Below the pieces are notes generated by a model that saw only the letters and a list, made by a program, of their open reading frames with translations, did not search any database and was not told where the DNA came from. DNA of 12,806 bases from Synechococcus sp. GFB01. Its GTDB lineage: Bacteria > Cyanobacteriota > Cyanobacteriia > PCC-6307 > Cyanobiaceae. How positions within the stretch are numbered: the first letter of the stretch is position 1; every line of letters starts with the position of its first letter. The stretch covers positions 8,825-21,630 of the forward strand of contig NZ_LFEK01000029.1 of the NCBI RefSeq assembly GCF_001039265.1, read 5' to 3'. Both the position numbers and the translations under genes were made by a program. Of the stretch, positions 1-6,281 are shown piece after piece.

Positions 1-375
1 CCCCCTGGCTGGCCAGCGCGCCGCCATCGCCTGGCTGGTGGCCGGGGCGATCGTGGAGAAATCGATCACCACCGTCCCGGCCGCCAGGCCGTGGACAGCC
101 CCCGCGCCGCCGAAGAGCACCGCCTCGGCGGCGCGGTCATCGCTCACGCAGAGGCAGAGCAGCTCGGAACCTGCGGCGGCCTCGGCCGGGCTGGCCGCCG
201 CCTGCGCGCCGAGCGCCAGCAAGGGCCCCTCCTTGCCACGACTGCGGTTGTGGACCGTGAGCGGGAAGCCTGCCGCCAGCAGGTTGGAGACCATCGGCGC
301 CCCAAGAGCTCCCAGGCCGATCCAGGCCACCCGGGGCCTGTCAGATCCGGTCACAGTTTCGGCGGAACTGGTCAC
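1..375 (-). CDS. NAD(P)-dependent beta-hydroxyacid dehydrogenase (3-hydroxyisobutyrate/6-phosphogluconate dehydrogenase-like), 3' end cut by window
   Basis: Reading the minus strand gives the N-terminal Rossmann half of this family. The dinucleotide motif is VAWIGLGALGAPMVSNLL, followed by the beta2 end TVHNRSR (typical of NADP preference) and later VVIDFSTIAPATS, which matches the conserved substrate-side DxST segment. Members oxidise short hydroxyacids or reduce semialdehydes such as glyoxylate or succinic semialdehyde; the exact substrate cannot be read from this half. The C-terminal helical domain lies outside the window. The start is ambiguous. An ATG at 429 has AAGGG five bases upstream. 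A GTG at 375 has GAGG five bases upstream. A GTG at 354 is closest to the family's usual start. I chose 375. It is divergent from the small exported-protein gene at 428. Confidence 0.8.
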   Translation of the reverse strand, partial: MTSSAETVTGSDRPRVAWIGLGALGAPMVSNLLAAGFPLTVHNRSRGKEGPLLALGAQAAASPAEAAAGSELLCLCVSDDRAAEAVLFGGAGAVHGLAAGTVVIDFSTIAPATSQAMAARWPARG

Positions 376-427
376 ACTGACCTCGAACGAAGCCCCCACG
401 ATGGAACCGTTGCAATCCTGATGCCCC

Positions 428-856
428 ATGCGCACCCTTGACCGAACACCTGCTCCCCGCCGGGCCCTGGTGATCACCGGCGCCCTGCTGACCCTCTGCG
501 CGGGGCTGGCCCATGCCGAGGAATCGTGGGGAGGCCGGGATCCCCAGCGCCGTGACGCCATGCTGCGGGAGCGGGCCGAAGCGATGAGCCGGCTGAGCAG
601 CCGCCAGCGCCAGGACTACTTCGCGGCGCTGCGCTCGATCGAGCAGCGCGAATCGAGCGCCCGGCTGGATCAGCTCACCCAGGCCGAACGCTGCCTGGAG
701 AAGGCCAGCGGGGTGCCGGCCGTGGAGACCTGCCAGCGCAGCCTCCAGGACCAGAACCGCCAGCTGCGCCTCCAGCGGATGGCTGAGCTGCGCGATCTGC
801 AGGGCCGCTTCGGCCTGCCCGGCTGGCAGCCCCGTCAGCGTCGGCAGGGGGCCTGA
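428..856 (+). CDS. Small exported hypothetical protein, Arg/Gln-rich helical
   Basis: The 142-residue product is not a family I recognise. Residues 1-30 look like a Sec signal peptide: a basic start (MRTLDRTPAPRR), a hydrophobic stretch (about 13-28), and an AHA cleavage site before EE at 31. The mature part, about 112 residues, is rich in Arg, Gln, Glu and Leu and should be largely alpha-helical or coiled-coil. Two cysteines (89 and 102) could form a disulphide in the periplasm. No ribosome-binding site is visible before the ATG at 428, and a stop (TGA, 419-421) just upstream in frame forbids a much longer protein. A GTG at 470 is an alternative start but would remove the basic end of the signal peptide. 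Its stop abuts the stop of pgk. Likely a real envelope protein of picocyanobacteria; function unknown. Confidence 0.65.
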   Translation: MRTLDRTPAPRRALVITGALLTLCAGLAHAEESWGGRDPQRRDAMLRERAEAMSRLSSRQRQDYFAALRSIEQRESSARLDQLTQAERCLEKASGVPAVETCQRSLQDQNRQLRLQRMAELRDLQGRFGLPGWQPRQRRQGA

Positions 857-2062
857 TCAGGCTTCGTCAAGAGCGGCCACACCGGGCAGCACCTTGCCCT
901 CGAGCAGCTCGAGGCTGGCACCACCGCCGGTGGAGATGTGGCTCATCTTCTCGGCCACGCCCACCTTCTCCACGGCAGCCACCGAGTCGCCGCCACCGAT
1001 GATGGTGATGGTGCCCTTGGCGCTCAGCTCGGCAAGGGTGTGGGCGATGGCATTGGTGCCGGCGGCGAACTTGTCGAACTCGAACACGCCCATGGGGCCG
1101 TTCCAGATCACGGTCTGGCAATCGGCCAGGGCGTCCTGAAAGAGCTTCACCGAGTCGGGGCCGATGTCGAGGCCCATCCAGCCATCGGGGATGGCGTCGA
1201 TCCTGGCGATCTGACTGTTGGCGTCCGGCTTGAAGTCGTCAGCCAGCACCACATCGGTGGGCAGCAGCATCTGGACCCCCTTGGCGGCCGCCTTGGCCTC
1301 CAGCTCGCGGGCCAGATCGAGCTTGTCCTCCTCCACCAGGCTCTTGCCCACTGACAGGCCGCGGGCCTTGTAGAAGGTGAAGATCATGCCGCCGCCGATC
1401 AGGATCTTGTCGCACTTGTCGATCAGGGCCTCGAGCACGCCGATCTTGCTGCTCACCTTGGAACCGCCCACGATCGCCGCCAGCGGACGCTTGGGATTGT
1501 CGATCGCCCCCTGCAGGTAGGCCAGCTCCTTCTCCATCAGGTGGCCGGCTACGTTGGGGCTGAGGAACTTGGTGACCCCTTCGGTGGAGGCGTGGGCGCG
1601 GTGGGCGGCGCCGAAGGCGTCGTTCACATACACCTCAGCCAGCGATGCCAGTTTCCTGGCGAACTCGGCATCGTTCTTCTCCTCCTCGGCGAAGAAGCGC
1701 ACGTTCTCGAGCAGCACCACACCGCCCTCCTCCAGGGCCGCCACCTTGGCCTCGGCGTCGGGGCCGATGCAGCTGTCGGTCTTCTCCACGGGCACGCCCA
1801 GCAGATCGCTGAGGCGGGCGGCCACCTGGGTGAGGCGCATCCCCTCGTTCACCTGCCCCTTGGGCCTGCCGTAGTGGGCCGCCAGGATCACCCTGGCGCC
1901 GTTGTCGCGCAGGTGGGCGATGGTGGGCAGCGCAGCCCGGATGCGGGTGTCGTCTGTGATCGCTCCGGTGTCATCCTGGGGCACGTTGAAGTCGACCCGC
2001 ACCAACACGCGTTTGCCGCGAAGCTCGGCACTGCCGAGGCTGGCCAGGGATCGCTTCGCCAT
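857..2062 (-). CDS. pgk: Phosphoglycerate kinase
   Basis: This cytosolic enzyme interconverts 1,3-bisphosphoglycerate + ADP and 3-phosphoglycerate + ATP, acting in glycolysis and, in a cyanobacterium, in the Calvin cycle. At 401 residues it has the normal full length. Visible family signatures in order are RVDFNVP (22-28), the basic-patch Arg40, HYGRPKG (63-69, with Tyr where many homologues have Leu), LLENVRF (117-123), HRAHAS (154-159), GGSKVSSK (199-206), WNGPMGVFE (320-328), the nucleotide-binding [11 protein letters not shown] (356-366) and STGGGA (377-382). The ATG at 2062 is preceded by GGAG with a seven-base spacer, which supports this start. It is transcribed away from the usp/rbgA pair across a 160-bp divergent spacer and converges with the small exported-protein gene with no gap. 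Confidence 0.98.
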   Translation of the reverse strand: MAKRSLASLGSAELRGKRVLVRVDFNVPQDDTGAITDDTRIRAALPTIAHLRDNGARVILAAHYGRPKGQVNEGMRLTQVAARLSDLLGVPVEKTDSCIGPDAEAKVAALEEGGVVLLENVRFFAEEEKNDAEFARKLASLAEVYVNDAFGAAHRAHASTEGVTKFLSPNVAGHLMEKELAYLQGAIDNPKRPLAAIVGGSKVSSKIGVLEALIDKCDKILIGGGMIFTFYKARGLSVGKSLVEEDKLDLARELEAKAAAKGVQMLLPTDVVLADDFKPDANSQIARIDAIPDGWMGLDIGPDSVKLFQDALADCQTVIWNGPMGVFEFDKFAAGTNAIAHTLAELSAKGTITIIGGGDSVAAVEKVGVAEKMSHISTGGGASLELLEGKVLPGVAALDEA

Positions 2063-2069
2063 GGGATGA

Positions 2070-2073
2070 CTCC
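2070..2073 (-). promoter_or_regulatory. Ribosome-binding site of pgk
   Basis: GGAG on the minus strand, seven bases before the pgk ATG. It is the clearest Shine-Dalgarno sequence at an ordinary gene start in this window and fixes that start. Confidence 0.6.
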
Positions 2074-2129
2074 AGGGGTGAGAAACGGGCGGGAGCTTAG
2101 CCCGGCAGCCTGCACCCTCCCTCCAACGG

Positions 2130-2149
2130 GCTGGCGGGAACCCGCCGGC
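2130..2149. repeat. Inverted repeat in the pgk/usp divergent spacer
   Basis: The core GGCGGG-AA-CCCGCC (2133-2146) is a perfect palindrome. It extends to nine pairs if a G-U wobble is allowed. It lies about 70 bases upstream of the pgk start and 75 bases upstream of the usp start. It could be an operator bound by a dimeric regulator, or a hairpin in the pgk 5' leader. In DNA this GC-rich, chance is also possible. Confidence 0.3.
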
Positions 2150-2222
2150 AGGCCGTCTGGCCAGCGACGGCGCGGGACTTCAGACTGAAGCACCAGCAGG
2201 ATGAGCCCCGTCGCGGCAACCC

Positions 2223-2594
2223 ATGTTCAACACCGTGCTGTTCCCCATCGACCAGAGCCGCCAGGCCGTGGAAACCGCGGCGGTGGCGCTGCGGCTCGCC
2301 CAGGAACACGGCAGCCGTCTGGTGCTGCTGTCGGTCGTGGAGCCTGGGCAGGACGCCGGCGCCGTGGCCGAGTTGCTGGAGCAGGCGCGGCAGCGCTTCT
2401 CGGAGGCCGGCATGGCCTGTGAGGTGATCGAGCGGGAGGGCAAACCGGCCTTCGTGATCGGCGATGTGGCCGACGAGATCAATGCCGACGTGATCGTGAT
2501 GGGCACCCGCGGCATCGCCATCGAGACCGACCAGCAGAGCACCGCCGCGCGGGTGATCCAGCTGTCGCCCTGCCCGGTGCTGGTGGTGCCCTGA
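2223..2594 (+). CDS. Universal stress protein (UspA family), short form
   Basis: The 123-residue single-domain protein has the Usp alpha/beta fold pattern: an N-terminal strand NTVLFPID, a long helix starting AVETAAVALRLAQ, a strand LVLLSVVE, then DVIVMGTRG and the closing strand CPVLVVP. Usp proteins bind ATP or act as small stress-responsive regulators; no specific role can be assigned. The family is usually 140-160 residues. Here the ATP loop is shortened: after GTRG the expected nine-residue spacer and G(S/T) are replaced by a stretch ending QS, so ATP binding may be weak or absent. No good ribosome-binding site is seen (GGATGAG is too far, about 18 bases). Its TGA overlaps the ATG of the following GTPase gene, which suggests translational coupling. 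Confidence 0.85.
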   Translation: MFNTVLFPIDQSRQAVETAAVALRLAQEHGSRLVLLSVVEPGQDAGAVAELLEQARQRFSEAGMACEVIEREGKPAFVIGDVADEINADVIVMGTRGIAIETDQQSTAARVIQLSPCPVLVVP

Positions 2595-3511
2595 TGCCGG
2601 TGCCGGCTCCGCAGCTGAGCGACAACGCCCCGGCGATCCAGTGGTATCCGGGCCACATCGCCAAGGCCGAGAAGGCCCTCCGCGAGGCCCTGGCCAAGGT
2701 GGACCTGGTGATCGAAGTGCGCGACGCCCGCATCCCGCTGGCCACCGGCCATCCACGTTTGCAGCGCTGGATGACCGGCAAGCACCACCTGCTGGCGCTC
2801 AACCGCCGCGACATGGTGCCGGCGGCGGCTCGTGAAGCCTGGGACGGCTGGTTTCGCGAGCGGGGCCAGCCGGTGTGGTGGTGCGACGCCAAGGTCGGCA
2901 CCGGCGTGAAGCAGCTGCAGCAGGCCGCCATCCGCGCCGGCGACGCCCTCAACGCGCGGCGCCGGGAGCGGGGCATGCGGCCGCGGCCGGTGCGGGCGCT
3001 GATGCTGGGCTTTCCGAATGTGGGCAAGTCGGCCCTGATCAACCGGCTGGTGCGCCAGAAGGTGGTGGAGAGCGCTCGCCGCGCCGGCGTCACCCGCAGT
3101 CTGCGCTGGGTTCGCCTCGGCCAGGAGCTCGACCTCCTCGACGCCCCCGGCGTGCTGCCGCCCCGGCTCGACGACCAGCAGGCCGGCCTGCTGCTGGCCC
3201 TCTGCGACGACATCGGCCAGGCCGCCTACGACAGCGAAGCCGTGGCGCTGGCCTTCCTGGCGCTGCTGTCTCGGCTCGAGGCGAGCCCGGAGTCCGGTGC
3301 GTCGGTCGGGCTGCTGGAGCAGCGCTATGGCAACCCTCTGGACGATTTGCCCACCGGCGAGCCAGACAGCGAGGGCTGGCTGGCGGCCGCCGCGGCGCGC
3401 CACACCAGCGGCGACACCCTACGCATGGCCACAAAGCTGCTCGATGACTTCCGCTGCAGCCGACTGGGCGCCATCGCCCTCGAACTGCCGGGTCCGCTCC
3501 TGGCAGCCTGA
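2594..3511 (+). CDS. rbgA: Ribosome-assembly GTPase, RbgA/YlqF type
   Basis: This is a circularly permuted GTPase of the YlqF/YawG family that in other bacteria acts late in 50S subunit assembly. The start motif WYPGHIAKAEK (17-27) and DLVIEVRDARIPL (37-49) are typical. The G motifs appear in permuted order: G4 as NRRD (70-73, usually NKxD), G5-like CDAK (97-100), the P-loop GFPNVGKS (139-146), G2 Thr in GVTRS (165-169) and G3 DAPG (183-186). The C-terminal helical part (about 200-305) is the RNA-binding domain. 305 residues is close to the usual 280-310. The ATG overlaps the usp stop (TGATG), so the two are probably cotranscribed. It converges with the protease gene, with only 28 bp between stops. 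Confidence 0.93.
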   Translation: MPVPAPQLSDNAPAIQWYPGHIAKAEKALREALAKVDLVIEVRDARIPLATGHPRLQRWMTGKHHLLALNRRDMVPAAAREAWDGWFRERGQPVWWCDAKVGTGVKQLQQAAIRAGDALNARRRERGMRPRPVRALMLGFPNVGKSALINRLVRQKVVESARRAGVTRSLRWVRLGQELDLLDAPGVLPPRLDDQQAGLLLALCDDIGQAAYDSEAVALAFLALLSRLEASPESGASVGLLEQRYGNPLDDLPTGEPDSEGWLAAAAARHTSGDTLRMATKLLDDFRCSRLGAIALELPGPLLAA

Positions 3512-3539
3512 ATCCCGACGGAGCAGCCCCCAGATCTGC

Positions 3540-4428
3540 TCAGACAAAGGTGACCCAGACAAGGGAGTTACTGCTGCTCGAGAAGAAGTTGAGCCCGCTG
3601 CCGCTGATGGGGGAACCCTCCAGCCGGGCGATCAGTTCATCGGCAGCCGTGAAACTTGTGTCGCCATTGCTGAGGAAGATCTCGGTGTAGGCAACGCCGC
3701 TGACCGTGGCATTGCGATACAGGTAATTCGTGTTCGTCTTTAGCTGCAGCTTGTCTGCCTCGACCAGCTTGAAATCCTTGATCAGGGCGTAGTCGTTGAG
3801 GCCTTGGTTCCTGCTGTTGCCGTCGTTGTAGAAGCCGCCTCGAGAGTCTGCAAGGAGGAAGGTGTCACCAGCCCCACGACCTGTGAGGGTGTCGATCTGG
3901 CCCTTACCCATCGATGCACCATTGGTGCCGGTGGCCGGCACGCCCGCCAGCTGATCGGGCGCGTTGCTACCCGTAATGGTGTCACTGGCCGTGGTGCCCC
4001 AGAGCACTTGCGGCTGATCCGGCAGGGGAGCCTGGGAGGTGTCATTCACCACGACCGAGGCCGAGCTGAGCACGGCCGTGCTGGTGCTGTCGGCAAAGAT
4101 TCTCGCCCCCAGGGTCTCCGCACCCTCGGTGAGCTGATCAGCCGCCAGGGTGATGGTGAAGCTGGCCTTGCCGTTGGCATCCACGGTGAAGCTGCCTTGC
4201 AGCAGTCCACCCACCACATCGCCCGCAGTGATCCCGGTGCCGCTGAGCTTCCACACCAGGTTGGTATTCGGGGCCACGTTGGTCGTGGTCAGCGAGAAGG
4301 TGACGCTGCTTCCCTCATTCGCCGAACTGGCTGAGGCGGAGAGAGTGTAGGAGGAAGCTCCCCGCAGAAGCTGGAGGGAGCGAGAGACATCCAGGCGGCC
4401 GCCGGTGCGTGTCTTGCCGTTGAGGTGC
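3540..4428 (-). CDS. C-terminal part of secreted subtilisin-like protease, separated by frameshift
   Basis: This frame continues the protease at 4289-6205 after a -1 shift. Just after the shift it reads HLNGKTRTGGRLDV, the conserved subtilase C-terminal segment. A Calx-beta-like strand-rich domain follows (NEGSSVTFSLTTTN through the Val-rich SASVVVNDTS). The last 150 or so residues hold a degenerate RTX-type calcium-binding repeat (QIDTLTGRGAGDTF), the cyanobacterial module DYALIKDF with KLQLK and TEIFL, then ADELIAR and a hydrophobic end VTFV. That module is common at the C-termini of large cyanobacterial proteins exported by type I (ABC) secretion. On its own this piece could only begin at a GTG at 4277, with no clear ribosome-binding site. 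Treat it as the tail of one broken or mis-sequenced gene. Confidence 0.8.
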
Positions 4429-6205
4429 TGGTGGCCGCGGTACCATTGAGGAGGGCTTGCAGCAGCTGCTGCCGGGTGGCACTGGGGAAAGCTGCCGCGA
4501 GCAAGGCCAAGGAACCGGTGACATGGGGTGTAGCCATGGAGGTGCCGCTGTAGCTGGCATAACCGCCACCGGCCACAGTGGAATTGATGCCGGAGCCGGG
4601 TGCACCCAGATCCACCGAAGTGAGCCCGTAACTGGAAAAGCTGGACAGAGCCCCGCCACTGTCGATTGAGGCCACCGCAATCACAGCATCCCAGCCCAGG
4701 TCGGTCTGGGTGCTGTAGCCGGATGGGTAGGACAGGGTACTGTCGTTGTTGGCCGAACTGTTGCCAGCCGCTGCAACAAAAAAGTTGCCGACACTGCCTC
4801 CATTGCGGATGGCGTTGTAAAGCGTTGAAGAGTATCCGCCGCCACCCCAGGAATTATTGGTGCCGATGTACTGAGCATTGGTGCCATTACGCGAAGTCAT
4901 ATCGGCGTAGTAGTTCACCGCTGACACGGCACCCGAGGTGTAGCCGCCTTGGGGCCCCAGAAACTTCAGAGGCATCAGCTGCACGTCCCAGTTGACGCCA
5001 ACAACGCCGGTGCCATTGTTGCCAATTCCACCGATCGTGCCGGCCACGTGGGTGCCATGGTTGTCACCATCACTGGCACGGAAGGGGTCATTGGTATTGT
5101 TCCAGAAGTCCCAGCCCACCAGGTCATCGCGATAGCCGTTGCCGTCGTTATCGATGCCATCTTCCCAGCGAGGGTCGCTCAGCAAGTCACCAGCGTCGAT
5201 ACGCATGTTGCCATTGTTATCTGTCACAAAGGCAGCATTGCGGCTGTCGTTCAGATCCCAGAAGGTGATCAGGCCATCAGCGTTGCTATCCGTCAGCTGG
5301 GAGAAGAAACTGAGCGCGCTGATCTCCCCTGGGTTGAGCCAGATGTTGCGGTAGAGATCGGGGTGGGTGTAGTCGATGCCCTCATCGATCACCCCCACCA
5401 CAACCGTGCTGCTGCCGGTGTAGCCCGCCGCCCATGCCTGCTCGGCCTGGCTGCCGAACGCGTTGGTTGTGCCATTGCCGCCGGCGGCGGTGGGGCTGTC
5501 GCTCGAGTACATGCCCCAGAGGCGACTGCTGGTGGTGTAGTAGGGGTCGTTAGACGTCGCCTGCGTGCCTACCACCCAGTCCAGCTCGCCCAGCTCCACG
5601 CCGGGGCGGCTGCTGTAGGCGCGGATGGCCTGTTCCGGCAACATGCCAGGCGGCAGGCTGATCACCTCAACCATCCCCTGGCCGAACTGATGCATCAACC
5701 CGCTGTTGATTGTACCCACCACCGTGCCGCCGACGGCTTGTAGAGCGGCCAGCCGTTCTGCGGCGGTGCTGGTGGGGTTCCACTGCACCATGATCTGATT
5801 GGACTCAGGGGCCGGTGCCTGACCCCAGGGCGCACCCGGCTTATCGGGCCTGCCAGCGGCCCCACCCATAGCCAGGGTGCCATTCCCTGCCGCCGACGCC
5901 AAAGGGAGCCCTTGGGAACGTTGCAGCAGCTCCTCGATGAAGCTGAGGGCCTGCACCAACCCGGCAGGAGGCCAGGAGGGACCCAAGTCCAGCCGATTGC
6001 GGTAGGGATACTGACCAGAGAACACATCATCAAGCGCTTCCAGCACGGCTGAAGGCATCGCCAGGGGCTCGCTGGTGGCGACCTGAAAAGGCAACTCGCC
6101 CGCCAGAGAGCGGCCCGAACCAGGCAGCTCCTGCTGGAAACGCGCCCAGAACTCAGTGATCTGCTCGCTGAGCGGAGGAATCATCGACAAGGACAGTGAA
6201 ACCAC
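4289..6205 (-). CDS. Subtilisin-like serine protease (peptidase S8), N-terminal and catalytic part; frameshifted at its 3' end
   Basis: Likely a secreted, calcium-stabilised endoprotease. There is no Sec signal peptide at residues 1-30. Residues about 135-212 resemble an inhibitory propeptide, ending VELGELDWVV. The catalytic domain (about 215-600) has the full triad: Asp274 in VIDEG, His383 in HGTHVAG and Ser556 in GTSMATPHV, plus oxyanion Asn482 in AAAGNSS. Between Asp and His is an insert with EF-hand-like loops (306-361). The true protein ends its frame around residue 594; the next 44 residues (to 4289) are out-of-frame translation. Joined with 3540-4428 the gene would encode about 890 residues. 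Start is a GTG at 6205 or an ATG at 6184; neither has a convincing ribosome-binding site. It lies between ylqF-type and rluD-type genes, with which it shares no obvious function. Confidence 0.88.
   Translation of the reverse strand: MVSLSLSMIPPLSEQITEFWARFQQELPGSGRSLAGELPFQVATSEPLAMPSAVLEALDDVFSGQYPYRNRLDLGPSWPPAGLVQALSFIEELLQRSQGLPLASAAGNGTLAMGGAAGRPDKPGAPWGQAPAPESNQIMVQWNPTSTAAERLAALQAVGGTVVGTINSGLMHQFGQGMVEVISLPPGMLPEQAIRAYSSRPGVELGELDWVVGTQATSNDPYYTTSSRLWGMYSSDSPTAAGGNGTTNAFGSQAEQAWAAGYTGSSTVVVGVIDEGIDYTHPDLYRNIWLNPGEISALSFFSQLTDSNADGLITFWDLNDSRNAAFVTDNNGNMRIDAGDLLSDPRWEDGIDNDGNGYRDDLVGWDFWNNTNDPFRASDGDNHGTHVAGTIGGIGNNGTGVVGVNWDVQLMPLKFLGPQGGYTSGAVSAVNYYADMTSRNGTNAQYIGTNNSWGGGGYSSTLYNAIRNGGSVGNFFVAAAGNSSANNDSTLSYPSGYSTQTDLGWDAVIAVASIDSGGALSSFSSYGLTSVDLGAPGSGINSTVAGGGYASYSGTSMATPHVTGSLALLAAAFPSATRQQLLQALLNGTAATSTSTARHAPAAAWMSLAPSSFCGELPPTLSPPQPVRRMREAASPSR
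4413..4432 (-). other. Frameshift site in the protease gene
   Basis: Upstream of about 4424 the frame ending LLNGTAATSTS is clearly subtilase. From 4427 on, the frame giving HLNGKTRTGGRLDV is clearly subtilase. One missing base (for example CCC reduced to CC at 4424-4425) explains the change. There is no long homopolymer and no recognisable slippery heptamer, so an indel mutation or a sequencing error is more likely than programmed frameshifting. Confidence 0.75.
5123..5290 (-). other. Tandem EF-hand/dockerin-like calcium loops inside the protease
   Basis: Three Asp/Asn-rich loops lie in a row between the catalytic Asp and His. Loop 1 is DSNADGLITFWD (306-317), which fits the 12-residue EF-hand pattern with ligands at positions 1, 3, 5, 9 and 12. 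Loop 2 is DNNGNMRIDAGD (329-340). Loop 3 is DNDGNGYRD (352-360), a version of the loop seen in many subtilases. They probably bind Ca2+ and stabilise or switch on the secreted enzyme. Confidence 0.6.
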
Positions 6206-6228
6206 AGCTCAACGAGCCCATTGCGGCC

Positions 6229-6234
6229 CTTATA
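6229..6234 (-). promoter_or_regulatory. Possible -10 box for the protease gene
   Basis: TATAAG on the minus strand, 24 bases before the GTG at 6205 and 45 before the ATG at 6184. No well-spaced -35 box is visible (TTGTGA is only 13 bases upstream). It sits in the short spacer shared with the divergent rluD-type gene. Weak evidence. Confidence 0.25.
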
Positions 6235-6281
6235 GACACACTGCACCTCACAAGCCACCACCGGCTCGTACGGTCGAAGCC

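Noticed and set aside
38..441. Two overlapping plus-strand open frames of 127 and 116 codons
   Set aside because: The minus strand here encodes a clear Rossmann dinucleotide-binding domain, so these are shadows.
2180..3403. Minus-strand open frame of 407 codons opposite usp and the GTPase gene
   Set aside because: It is the shadow of two well-recognised plus-strand genes, and its composition is low-complexity without any domain.
6231..6236. TATAGA as a -10 box for the rluD-type gene
   Set aside because: No matching -35 box at the right distance and about 45 bases from the start; it overlaps the better match read on the other strand.
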